Positions 17,208 through 24,730 of a stretch of 51,853 nucleotides of DNA are shown here, in pieces. The stretch is from Corallococcus carmarthensis (GTDB lineage Bacteria > Myxococcota > Myxococcia > Myxococcales > Myxococcaceae). A program made the position numbers and the translations under genes. The number at the start of each line of letters is the position of its first letter. Within the stretch, counting starts at the first letter, position 1. The notes below the pieces were generated by a model, which saw nothing but the letters and a program-made list of their open reading frames with translations, had not been told where the DNA came from and searched no databases. The stretch is from assembly GCF_003611695.1 (NCBI RefSeq), contig NZ_RAWE01000054.1, forward strand, positions 1-51,853. The letters are read 5' to 3'.

Positions 17208-17582
17208 ATGGAACAACGACTGGCAACCCTCATTGGAAACGCGGTGCGAGTGGCCCGGCAGCGGCTGGAGCTGACGCAGGCCGATGTCGCCGAGCGCGTT
17301 GGCATCGCCACCGAGGTGTACGGGCGGCTGGAGCGCGGGCACATGCTGCCCAGCGTGCGGACGTTGCGGAAGCTGTGCCTGGTGCTCAGCTGCTCATCGG
17401 ACGTGCTGCTCGGGTTGAGCGCGACGGCGGCGGTGACGGAGGACGGCGCGCCGCAGGTGGCGGAGGATCCGCCGGAGTACCGCGAGCGTCCGGAAGTGCG
17501 GCGCCTCTTGCGCACCGTGCGCAAGCTGGACTCCCCGCGCCTGCGCCTGCTGGGGCAGGTGGCGCACGCGCTGGAGCGATGA
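17208..17582 (+). CDS. XRE-family helix-turn-helix regulator
   Basis: A 124-aa protein from the ATG at 17208. Residues about 8-63 form a Cro/CI-type HTH: VARQRLELTQADVAERVG is the turn region and RLERGHMLPSVRTLRKLC the following helices. The C-terminal 60 residues are Glu/Arg/Leu-rich and probably mediate dimerisation or partner binding. The ribosome site is weak (ACAGG about 10 bases upstream), and an inverted repeat sits in the leader. It is convergent with the membrane kinase gene. No target can be read from the sequence; autoregulation through the leader repeat is a guess. Confidence 0.85.
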   Translation: MEQRLATLIGNAVRVARQRLELTQADVAERVGIATEVYGRLERGHMLPSVRTLRKLCLVLSCSSDVLLGLSATAAVTEDGAPQVAEDPPEYRERPEVRRLLRTVRKLDSPRLRLLGQVAHALER

Positions 17583-17594
17583 ACCGCTGAAGCG

Positions 17595-18992
17595 CTACTC
17601 GGCCGCGGGCTCCGCGTTCGCGTCCTCGGACGCCGGCGCTTCGCGGTGGACAGGGGGGGATGAAGTCCCGGCGACGGGCAGCCGGAGGATGAAGCGCGCA
17701 CCGCCTTCCGAGCGGTTCTCCGCCTCCAGCGTTCCGCCCGCGCGCGCCACGTAGTCGCGGCAGAGCGCCAGGCCCAGGCCGGTGCCCTTGCCGGGCGGCT
17801 TCGTGGTGAAGAAGGGCTCGAAGAGGCGCGGCAGCGCGGCCTCGGGGATGCCCGGCCCGTTGTCCTCCACCTCCACCCGCACGCGGCCGTCCTCCATGCG
17901 CGCGCGCAGCATCACGTGCGCGTGCCGGCTGGGGCGCATGGACTCCAGCGCGTCCGCGGCGTTGAGCAGCAGGTTCACCAGCACCTGCACCAGGTGACGG
18001 GCCGTGACGCGCGCGGGGGCCAGCCCCGGCGCGACGTCGTGCTCCACCACGCCCAGGCTCCGCAAGCGCACCGACGCCAGCCGCTGCGCCTCGGCCAGCG
18101 TCTCCGCCACGTCGCAGGACTCCGCGCCGTCGGGGGCCTCGCGGGCGAACAGGCGCAGGTCGGTGACGATCTGCTGGATGCGCATCACGCCCTGCTGCGT
18201 TTCATCCAGCACGCGCAGCACGTCCTCCAGGTCATCCGGGGAGCCGTGGGCCCATTCCTCCTGGAGGTAGTGGAGGTTCGACTTCACGTACGCGAGCGGG
18301 TTGTTCACTTCATGGGCCACGCCCGCGGCCAGCTGCCCCACCACCACCAGCCGCTCCACCTCCGCGCGCTGGCGCTCCACGCGCGCGCGGCGCGACTCGC
18401 TCTCCGCCAATTGGCGCAGGGCCTCCACGCGCTCCAGGTGCGCGGTGCGTTCGGCCGCGCGCAGCTTCCGGAAGGCCTCCGCGCCGTGCGCGGACACCGC
18501 GAACACGAAGAGGAGGCTGATGCACTGGCTGACGAACGCCGTCCAGGGCACGGCCGCCAGCCACATCATCAACACCACCGCCAGGAGCGTGCCTCCCATG
18601 GCGGACCACACCGGCAGCCGCTGGCCCGGGACGAAGACGGTGACGAAGAGGGGCACCGTGTAGAAGGAGGGGAACAGCGGGCTCGCCAGGCCTCCGGTGA
18701 GGTGGATGCACACGGCGAGCGCCGTCAGGCTGATGGTGCCCGCCGCGATGCCGCTGAACGGAGGGCGCAGCCACCCCGCGCCCACCACCGCCCCCAGCAC
18801 GAGGAACGCTCCGGCCCAGAACCAATACACCGCGAGGAAGTCCGCGCGGAAGCCGCCCAGCACCAGCGGGTGCGCCAATGCGCCCAGCGCGATGAGCAGC
18901 GAGCACCACCAATACGTCCGCCGCCGGACCCGCCGACGGGCCCGGACATCTCCGTCCGCGTCGTCCCACGCTCTGGCGGCTGGAGGCGTCAC
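17595..18992 (-). CDS. Membrane sensor histidine kinase
   Basis: A 465-aa protein. Residues about 28-168 contain five to six hydrophobic helices with very short loops, so the sensor is probably the membrane domain itself. A linker helix follows, then HisKA with phospho-acceptor H227 ([11 protein letters not shown]), an N box (NLLLNAADA), G1 (DNGPGIPE) and G2 (GTGLGLAL). The tail after residue 440 is Pro/Glu/Ala-rich. The proposed GTG start at 18992 lies 6 bases after the GST stop, with only a G-run as ribosome site, so translation is probably coupled. It is third in the PLD-GST-kinase group. No response regulator is adjacent. Confidence 0.88.
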   Translation of the reverse strand: MTPPAARAWDDADGDVRARRRVRRRTYWWCSLLIALGALAHPLVLGGFRADFLAVYWFWAGAFLVLGAVVGAGWLRPPFSGIAAGTISLTALAVCIHLTGGLASPLFPSFYTVPLFVTVFVPGQRLPVWSAMGGTLLAVVLMMWLAAVPWTAFVSQCISLLFVFAVSAHGAEAFRKLRAAERTAHLERVEALRQLAESESRRARVERQRAEVERLVVVGQLAAGVAHEVNNPLAYVKSNLHYLQEEWAHGSPDDLEDVLRVLDETQQGVMRIQQIVTDLRLFAREAPDGAESCDVAETLAEAQRLASVRLRSLGVVEHDVAPGLAPARVTARHLVQVLVNLLLNAADALESMRPSRHAHVMLRARMEDGRVRVEVEDNGPGIPEAALPRLFEPFFTTKPPGKGTGLGLALCRDYVARAGGTLEAENRSEGGARFILRLPVAGTSSPPVHREAPASEDANAEPAAE

Positions 18993-18998
18993 CCCGGG

Positions 18999-19607
18999 CT
19001 AGTCCGCCCGAGCGCGCTGCGCGGCGGGACGGGCCAGGTGGCGCTTCGCGTACGCCTGCAGCCCCGGGAAGTCCTTCGTGCGGCCCAGCGCACCGGCCCA
19101 CGCGAGCAGCGACGCCATGAGCACGTCCGCGGCGCTGAAGCGCGAGCCCACCAGGAACTCGCGCCCCGCCAGCCGCGCGTCCAACACGCGCGCGGCGTCG
19201 TGGAAGCGCTGCACCGCGCGGTCCGCCAGCGCGGGGACGCGGTGGGCTTCCGGCAGGGACTGGGTGTGTTCGAGGAAGTCCTCCAGCTGCGGCTCCAGTG
19301 TGGTCACCGCGAAGGAGATCCACTGGTAGTACTCGGCGCGCTCGGGCGTGCCGGGCGCCGGGGCCAGCCCCTTCTCCGGGAAGCGGTCCGCCAGATGGAG
19401 CAGGTGCGCGGTGGACTCCATGACGGGCTGTCCGCCGTCCTCCAGCGCGGGCACGACGCCCAGAGGGTGGACGTGCTGGACGTAGTCCGGGTGCTTGTGC
19501 GCGCCACTCGCCAGGTCCACGCGGACCAGCTCGTACGGCACCCCCAGCTCCTCCAGCAGCCAGCGCGGACGCGTCGAACGCGTGCGGGGCGCGAAGTACA
19601 GCTTCAT
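18999..19607 (-). CDS. Glutathione S-transferase family protein
   Basis: A 202-aa two-domain GST. The thioredoxin-like N-terminal domain begins MKLYFAPRTRSTRPRWLLEE; the candidate catalytic residue is in the TRSTRP loop (Ser/Thr type, as in beta/theta-like bacterial GSTs). The cis-Pro motif is VVPAL and the substrate motif MEST. The C-terminal helical domain has FSAADVLMAS. GSTs conjugate glutathione to electrophiles or bind hydrophobic ligands. The start has an ideal GGGAGG site seven bases upstream, and its ATG overlaps the stop of the PLD-like gene by four bases (ATGA). Confidence 0.9.
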   Translation of the reverse strand: MKLYFAPRTRSTRPRWLLEELGVPYELVRVDLASGAHKHPDYVQHVHPLGVVPALEDGGQPVMESTAHLLHLADRFPEKGLAPAPGTPERAEYYQWISFAVTTLEPQLEDFLEHTQSLPEAHRVPALADRAVQRFHDAARVLDARLAGREFLVGSRFSAADVLMASLLAWAGALGRTKDFPGLQAYAKRHLARPAAQRARAD

Positions 19608-20233
19608 GTCGTGTCCTCCCGTGGACGGCTCAATCTGCGGGACTTCCCCAAACGCACCGCGTCCCGCCCCCGTTTCTTCGCCTGTCCGCCGCCGGAGGGC
19701 AAGATGGGGTCAGGACACACCGCGCGGAGCCGGCACCCGCGGCACTCGGCGCCGCTCCACACCGCCTCGAAGAGGGCGGTGGTCCGGTCGATGGTGTCGA
19801 AGTCCTCCGTCACGAAGCCCATCTCGAAGTTGCGGACGTCATTGCCCTTGGCGCCCAGTCCCGCGCCGGTGAGGTTGGCGCTTCCCAGGTAGACCCAGGC
19901 GCCATCCACCACCACCGCCTTGAAGTGCACGCGCGGGCACACCTTCAGTTCCAGCCCCCCCTTCACCAGCCGCGAGCGCGCGTCGAACGCCGCCCGGAAG
20001 GGCCGGCTGGGCAGCTCCGCATGCAACAGCCGCAGCGCCACGCCCCGGGCGGCCAGCCCATCCAGCACCTCCAGCAGCGGCACGAACGCGCCCTTCGCCC
20101 GCTCCACGTACATGGCCTTCACGTTGGCGGTGGCCATCCACACCGACTCGCGCGCGTGGGCCAGCTTGCGCAGCACCACCTCCTGGTACAGCGCGCGCCC
20201 CGACAGCAGCTCCGCGTCGATGGGTCTCATCAT
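19604..20233 (-). CDS. Single-HKD phospholipase D-like protein with C-terminal Cys cluster
   Basis: A 209-aa protein with one HKD motif: H103, K105, D110 and GSAN at 117-120, the catalytic signature of the PLD superfamily. With only one motif it would work as a homodimer, like Nuc-type nucleases and some bacterial PLD-like proteins. After the PLD fold there are C164, C167 and C173 in a CRGCRLRAVC cluster plus C99, suggesting a small metal site. The basic C-terminal tail (KKRGRDAVR) could bind nucleic acid. There is no signal peptide. Starts at 20233 and 20230 are both possible. The gene overlaps the GST start, heading a three-gene minus-strand group. Nuclease or phosphodiesterase activity on lipid cannot be separated from sequence alone. 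Confidence 0.8.
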   Translation of the reverse strand: MMRPIDAELLSGRALYQEVVLRKLAHARESVWMATANVKAMYVERAKGAFVPLLEVLDGLAARGVALRLLHAELPSRPFRAAFDARSRLVKGGLELKVCPRVHFKAVVVDGAWVYLGSANLTGAGLGAKGNDVRNFEMGFVTEDFDTIDRTTALFEAVWSGAECRGCRLRAVCPDPILPSGGGQAKKRGRDAVRLGKSRRLSRPREDTT

Positions 20234-20320
20234 GTCACCCAGCGTCGCACATGGGATTACACCGCACCATCCCCCACCCCGCGCTTCCGTTGGCCGGTGG
20301 AAGGAGGACGGGCCAGCGGC

Positions 20321-20349
20321 TTGACCGGTGACCCGGGGTCATTTAACTC
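20321..20349 (+). promoter_or_regulatory. Promoter with overlapping palindromic operator for the TetR gene
   Basis: TTGACC (20321-20326) is a good -35 box, with TTTAAC/TTAACT (20342-20348) as -10 at 15-16 bp. Between them lies the perfect 13-bp palindrome TGACCCGGGGTCA (20329-20341), and GGGTCA recurs at 20350-20355 just before the start codon. An initiation point near the ATG at 20356 implies a leaderless message and autorepression by the TetR product. Sequence elements are seen; function is inferred. Confidence 0.5.
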
Positions 20350-20355
20350 CGGGTC

Positions 20356-21027
20356 ATGGCGGGAGCACTGGCCGCGAAGCGGGTCATTCCCCTGCGGGCA
20401 CGGCGGGACGAGGACAAGGAAGCGCGGCGGCGGGAGCTGCTGGACGCGGCGCGCGCGCTGTTCGAGGCCACGTCGTTCGCCCAGGTGAAGATGGCGGACG
20501 TCGCGGCGCGCACGGGCCTGGCGAAGGGGACGGTGTTCCTCTACTTCCCGACGAAGGAGGCGCTGTTCCTGGCGCTCCTGGACGACCTGCTCACCGCGTG
20601 GTTCGCGAAGCTGAACGGCCAGCTGTCCGAAGGCGGCGTGTGGACGGGCCACCAGCTGGCGCGCACGGTGGCCCTGTCGCTGGTGGGCGAGGAGACGTTC
20701 ACGCGGCTGCTGGCGCTGGCGCAGACGGTGCTGGAGCAGAACGTGACCGTGGAGCAGGCGCGGGCGTTCAAGGAGCGCGTGCTCGTGTCCATGGGGACGA
20801 CGGCGGCGCTGCTCCAGCAGCGGCTGCCCTTCCTCACGCCCCAGACGGCGGTCCAGCTCATCCGCCACGTGCACGCGCTGATGACGGGCCTGCGGCAGAT
20901 GGCGGACATCGCGCCCGTGGCGCGCGAGGTGCTGACGCTGCCGCACATGGCGCCCCTGCGCGTGGACTTCACCGCCGAGCTGACGGCGGCCATCACCACC
21001 CTTCTTCACGGGCTAGAGGCCCGTTGA
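20356..21027 (+). CDS. TetR/AcrR-family transcriptional regulator
   Basis: A 223-aa protein. The N-terminal 30 residues are Arg/Lys-rich; residues about 24-70 form the TetR HTH, with ADVAARTGLAKGTVFLYFPTKEALF as the turn and recognition helix. The C-terminal ligand-binding domain is helical with no recognised ligand. The ATG at 20356 has no ribosome site but follows a promoter-like segment closely, suggesting leaderless expression. It lies 38 bases upstream of the first aldehyde dehydrogenase gene in the same direction, so it probably regulates itself and the two dehydrogenases, perhaps in response to an aldehyde, fatty acid or xenobiotic. The family call is firm; the ligand is unknown. Confidence 0.92.
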   Translation: MAGALAAKRVIPLRARRDEDKEARRRELLDAARALFEATSFAQVKMADVAARTGLAKGTVFLYFPTKEALFLALLDDLLTAWFAKLNGQLSEGGVWTGHQLARTVALSLVGEETFTRLLALAQTVLEQNVTVEQARAFKERVLVSMGTTAALLQQRLPFLTPQTAVQLIRHVHALMTGLRQMADIAPVAREVLTLPHMAPLRVDFTAELTAAITTLLHGLEAR

Positions 21028-21065
21028 CCCACCCCTCACGCGTTCTTGAAGAAACGGAGCCCGTC

Positions 21066-22517
21066 ATGCTTGAAGCCGTCGCGTCCCTCCTTCCCCAGGC
21101 CACGGTTGAAGTGGACCGCATCCGCGCGGTGTTCGAGTCGCAGCGCGCCAACCGCTGGAACCTGTCGCGCAGCACTCCAGCGGAGCGCATCGCGAGGCTG
21201 CGCAAGCTGCGCGAGGCCATCATCGCGCGGCGCGAGCAGCTGGCGGAGGCCATCCACCAGGACTTCCGCAAGCCGGCGATGGAGGTGGAGCTGACGGAGA
21301 TCCACCCGACGCTGGAGGAGCTGAACCACACGGTGAAGCACCTGAAGTCGTGGATGAAGCCCAAGCGCGTGGCGACGCCGCTGACGCTCAAGGGCGCGTC
21401 CAGCCACGTGCGCTTCGAGGCGAAGGGCGTGGTGGTCATCCTGTCGCCGTGGAACTACCCGTTCCAGCTGCTGGCGGCGCCGCTCATCGCGGCCATCGCC
21501 GCGGGCAACGCGGTGATGCTCAAGCCCAGTGAGAAGACGCCGCACACGTCGCGCTTCCTGGCGAAGCTGGTGCGGGACGTGTACCCGGAGAACGAGGTGG
21601 CGGTGTTCGAAGGCGGCGCGGAGGTGGCGGAGGCGCTGCTCCAGCACCCGTTCGACCACTTCTTCTTCACGGGCAACCCGAACATCGGCCGCAAGGTGAT
21701 GATGGCGGCGACGAAGTTCCTCTCCAGCGTGACGTTGGAGCTGGGCGGCAAGTCGCCGGTCATCATCGACGAGTCGGCGAACCTGAAGGCGGCGGCGGAG
21801 GCGCTGGCGTGGGGCAAGTTCGTCAACGCGGGCCAGACGTGCGTGGCGCCAGACTACATCTACGTGCCGGCGTCGAAGCAGCAGGCGTTCCTGGAGGCGT
21901 TCAAGGCGGTGCTGACGCGCTTCTACGGCGAGACGGAAGCGGAGCGTCAGGCCAGCCCGGACTTCGCGCGCGTGGTGGATCCGGCGGCGTGGCGGCGGCT
22001 CAAGGAGGTGCTCGACCGCACGGTCGCCGCGGGGGCGAAGGTGGAGGCGGGCGGTACGGCGGATGGGCCGTCGCGATACGTGTCGCCCACGGTGTTGTCC
22101 GGAGTGACGACGCGGATGCCCATCATGGAGGGCGAAATCTTCGGGCCGGTGTTGCCGGTGCTGACGTACGAGCGGCGCGAGGAGGTCTACGCGCACATCA
22201 ACGAAGGCGGGAAGCCGCTGGCGCTGTACGTGTTCTCCCAGGACTCGAAGATGGTGGAGGAGGTGCTCCAGCACACGACGTCGGGCGGGGTGGTGGTGAA
22301 CAACGTGCTCATCCACGTGGCGAACCCGAACCTGCCGTTTGGCGGGGTGGGGATGAGCGGGTTGGGGAACTACCACGGGCACTACGGCTTCAAGACGTTC
22401 AGCCACGAGCGGGCGGTGATGGTCCAGTGGATGAAGTCGCTGGCTGCCGTGTTCTTCCCGCCGTACCGGGGAAAGGCCCAGGAATGGGCCTCCCGCGCGA
22501 CCCGGATGCTGGAGTAG
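21066..22517 (+). CDS. Aldehyde dehydrogenase, ALDH3-like (first of tandem pair)
   Basis: A 483-aa NAD(P)-dependent aldehyde dehydrogenase oxidising aldehydes to acids. The ATG at 21066 has GGAG nearby. The layout is ALDH3-like: short N-terminus, PWNYPF cofactor loop with N130, LELGGKSP with the general base E225, and NAGQTCVAPDY with catalytic C259. The C-terminal HERAVMVQ and FFPPYRGK segments are typical of fatty-aldehyde/ALDH3 enzymes. Third-position GC matches the surroundings. It follows the TetR gene and precedes a paralog by 27 bases, so the three are probably co-regulated. Likely substrates are medium- or long-chain or lipid-derived aldehydes; the exact one is not readable. Confidence 0.93.
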   Translation: MLEAVASLLPQATVEVDRIRAVFESQRANRWNLSRSTPAERIARLRKLREAIIARREQLAEAIHQDFRKPAMEVELTEIHPTLEELNHTVKHLKSWMKPKRVATPLTLKGASSHVRFEAKGVVVILSPWNYPFQLLAAPLIAAIAAGNAVMLKPSEKTPHTSRFLAKLVRDVYPENEVAVFEGGAEVAEALLQHPFDHFFFTGNPNIGRKVMMAATKFLSSVTLELGGKSPVIIDESANLKAAAEALAWGKFVNAGQTCVAPDYIYVPASKQQAFLEAFKAVLTRFYGETEAERQASPDFARVVDPAAWRRLKEVLDRTVAAGAKVEAGGTADGPSRYVSPTVLSGVTTRMPIMEGEIFGPVLPVLTYERREEVYAHINEGGKPLALYVFSQDSKMVEEVLQHTTSGGVVVNNVLIHVANPNLPFGGVGMSGLGNYHGHYGFKTFSHERAVMVQWMKSLAAVFFPPYRGKAQEWASRATRMLE

Positions 22518-22544
22518 GCACGGGCGAGGGAAAGAGGAGCCGGC

Positions 22545-23984
22545 ATGCGCGTGGTGTCAGTGGAGGAGGCCCTGGTCCCCGGAGACCTGCAGGCGGTGTT
22601 CGACCGCCTCCAGGCGCGCCGCTGGGAGCTGGCGAAGACGGGGCCGAAGGAGCGCCTCGCGCGGCTGGAGAAGCTCAAGGCGCTGCTGCTGGAGCGGCGT
22701 GAGGAGCTGGCGGACGCGCTGCACGAGGACTTCCACAAGCCCGCGGCGGAGGTGGAGGCGACGGAGATCCTCCCCGTGCTGCTGGAGCTGGCGCACGTGC
22801 AGAAGCACCTGAAGGCGTGGATGAAGCCGCGCAAGGTGGGGGCGCCGCTGCTGCTCGCGGGCACGAAGAGCGAAGTGCATCCGGAGCCCCGGGGCGTGGT
22901 GCTCATCCTGGCGCCGTGGAACTACCCGTTCCACCTGCTGGTGTCGCCGCTGGTGGCGGCGGTGGCGGCGGGCAACGCGGTGTTGTGCAAGCCGAGTGAG
23001 AAGACGCCGGGCACGGCGCGCTTCCTGGCGCAGCTGCTGCGGGACGTCTTTCCGCAGGACGAGGTGGCGCTGGTGGAGGGCGGGCCGGAGGTGGGCGAGG
23101 CGCTGCTGCGGCTGCCGTTCGACCACTTCTTCTTCACGGGCGGGCCGCGCGTGGGCCGGCGGGTGATGGAGGCGGCGGCTCGGCACCTGGCGGGCGTGAC
23201 GCTGGAGCTGGGTGGGAAGTCGCCGGTCATCGTGGATGCGTCGGCGGACGTGGACGCGGCGGCGGAGCGGATTGTGTGGGGGAAGTTCCTCAACGCGGGG
23301 CAGACCTGCATCGCGCCGGACCACGTCTGGGTGCACGCGTCGAAGGAGGAGGCGCTGCTGACGGGGATGAAGGCGGCGCTGGAGCGCTTCTACGGAAAGA
23401 CGGAGGAGGCGCGGCGGGCGACGCCGGACTTCTGCCGGATGGTGGATGACAGCGCGTTCAAGCGCGTGTGCGGCCTGCTGGACAAGTCCGTGACGCAGGG
23501 GGCGCGGGTGGTGGCGGGAGGCGGCGTGCACGCGGAGACGCGCTACATCGCGCCCACGGTTCTGGCGGACGTGACGCCGGAGTCGGCGGTGATGGACGAA
23601 GAGATTTTTGGACCGCTGTTGCCGGTGCTGCGCTTCGAGTCACTGGATGAAGTGGTGATGCAGGTGCGCGCGGGCGGCAAGCCGCTGGCCATGTATGTCT
23701 TCAGCCACGAAGAGGCCACGGTGGAGCGCCTGCTGAAGGAGACGAGCGCGGGCGGCACGGTGGTGAACAACGTGGTGTTGCACAACGTGAACCCGCACCT
23801 GCCCTTTGGTGGCATCGGGCAGAGCGGCCTGGGCGCGTATCACGGCGAGGCGGGCTTCAAGGCCTTCAGCCACGAGCGAGCGGTGGTGCGGCAGGGCCGC
23901 ACGGCCTTCACGAACCTGTTCTTCCCGCCGTACCGGGGCAAGTCCCAGCGCCTGGCACGGCTCGCGGGCAAGTTGTTCGAGTAG
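22545..23984 (+). CDS. Aldehyde dehydrogenase, ALDH3-like (second of tandem pair)
   Basis: A 479-aa paralog of the preceding gene with the same order of motifs: PWNYPF with N126, LELGGKSP with E221, and NAGQTCIAPDH with catalytic C255, ending in HERAVVRQ and FFPPYRGK. The ATG at 22545 has AGAGGAG seven bases upstream. The two proteins align along their whole length by eye with many conservative changes, so they are an old tandem duplication and not a recent copy. The N-terminal 30 residues differ most. The pair may split substrate chain length or cofactor preference; that is inference. It is the last core-like gene before the low-GC accessory region. Confidence 0.93.
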   Translation: MRVVSVEEALVPGDLQAVFDRLQARRWELAKTGPKERLARLEKLKALLLERREELADALHEDFHKPAAEVEATEILPVLLELAHVQKHLKAWMKPRKVGAPLLLAGTKSEVHPEPRGVVLILAPWNYPFHLLVSPLVAAVAAGNAVLCKPSEKTPGTARFLAQLLRDVFPQDEVALVEGGPEVGEALLRLPFDHFFFTGGPRVGRRVMEAAARHLAGVTLELGGKSPVIVDASADVDAAAERIVWGKFLNAGQTCIAPDHVWVHASKEEALLTGMKAALERFYGKTEEARRATPDFCRMVDDSAFKRVCGLLDKSVTQGARVVAGGGVHAETRYIAPTVLADVTPESAVMDEEIFGPLLPVLRFESLDEVVMQVRAGGKPLAMYVFSHEEATVERLLKETSAGGTVVNNVVLHNVNPHLPFGGIGQSGLGAYHGEAGFKAFSHERAVVRQGRTAFTNLFFPPYRGKSQRLARLAGKLFE

Positions 23985-24011
23985 GAAGAGCGCGGATGCA
24001 TCGCGGAGACT

Positions 24012-24446
24012 TCAGAGAGAGCGACGGCTCTCAAGAATCCAACCTGCACTGAGCGCCACGAAGGCGAGCCCTGCCAGAAGAAAGTTCCCAGGCTTGTAAG
24101 AGAGCGGCATGAACGGTCTGGGTCTGAAGAAGTCCCTGGTGGCTTCTGACTGCGCGGTCGCAAGCATTCGATTTCCTTGGCCGTAGCGAAGAAAGCGCCG
24201 AACGAAAGCGAGCAGCGAGGGTTCGAAGTCATGAGCCACGGCAGCTTGCGCGCACCACCCGAGCATGCCCGTTCTGGACAGGCGCATTCCCAGGTCGACG
24301 TCCTCTCCAACAGCGAGCGGAAATGACTCTCGAAATCCGCCAACGCGCTCCAATGCTCCACGATGCACGAGCGCATTCGCTGAAATGAGATACTGCGGCC
24401 TCCCATCTTCCGACCAGGCCATGGGCCGAAGGACTCCCTGGCTCTG
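24012..24446 (-). pseudogene. Glycosyltransferase family 2, C-terminal remnant
   Basis: The minus-strand frame encodes about 145 residues of a GT2-type glycosyltransferase beginning mid-domain: QYLISANALVHR, then GGFRESF, then the acceptor-side GEDVDLGMRL motif, an RFLRYGQGN segment and a C-terminal hydrophobic helix. The N-terminal nucleotide-sugar half (with its DxD-type motif) is absent; a TAG at 24447-24449 closes the frame, and I find no continuation in other frames to the right. An ATG at 24422 gives a 136-aa ORF, but it would lack the donor-binding domain. Base composition is lower in GC than the dehydrogenases beside it. Truncation probably accompanied arrival of the RHS island. Confidence 0.7.
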
Positions 24447-24510
24447 CTAATAGCCAGCGGAAGGAGCCAACGGAAGACCACCGGGGCGTCGAGCGAAGAG
24501 GACGAACGTC

Positions 24511-24675
24511 ATGTCCCCTGAACTTCGCCGCCTCATCGGCGACTTGAAAGTGTCGCCCTCGGCTTCTGATCACTCCGCGGCAAATGGCACGACTCACGGG
24601 TGGGCCATCAAGACTGGCGGGCAGGCCGCCCGAACAATTCCATACAAACAAACAACATCCACCCCTCTTCGTTGA
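24511..24675 (+). CDS. Possible 54-aa ORF upstream of the RHS gene
   Basis: The ORF starts at an ATG with AGAGG nine bases upstream and begins MSPELRRLIGDLKVS; the second half is Thr/Gly/Lys-rich with no recognisable domain. It lies in the 284-bp gap between the glycosyltransferase remnant and the RHS toxin gene. It could be a real small protein, the 5' remnant of a lost gene, or chance. Codon usage in the last third is AT-rich and unlike neighbours, which argues against a conserved gene. Confidence 0.25.
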   Translation: MSPELRRLIGDLKVSPSASDHSAANGTTHGWAIKTGGQAARTIPYKQTTSTPLR

Positions 24676-24691
24676 CTCGTCAGCCTGACAA

Positions 24692-24703
24692 CCGACGGCG
24701 TTG
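24692..24703. repeat. 12-bp direct repeat, left copy (RHS island boundary)
   Basis: CCGACGGCGTTG, 27 bases before the RHS start codon. An identical copy lies at 32809-32820, just after the last ORF of the island. The positions at both edges suggest an integration or recombination footprint, although chance in GC-rich DNA is not excluded. Confidence 0.5.
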
Positions 24704-24730
24704 GGCCAACGCTTGCCTCCCGGGGGACCC

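Noticed and set aside
17916-19892. 658-codon plus-strand frame opposite the kinase and GST genes
   Set aside because: Antisense shadow; the minus strand carries full histidine kinase and GST motifs.
24672-24700. TTGACT as a -35 box of the RHS promoter
   Set aside because: No acceptable -10 box stands at 16-18 bp, and an AT-rich patch just upstream (24640-24662) is too vague to define a promoter.
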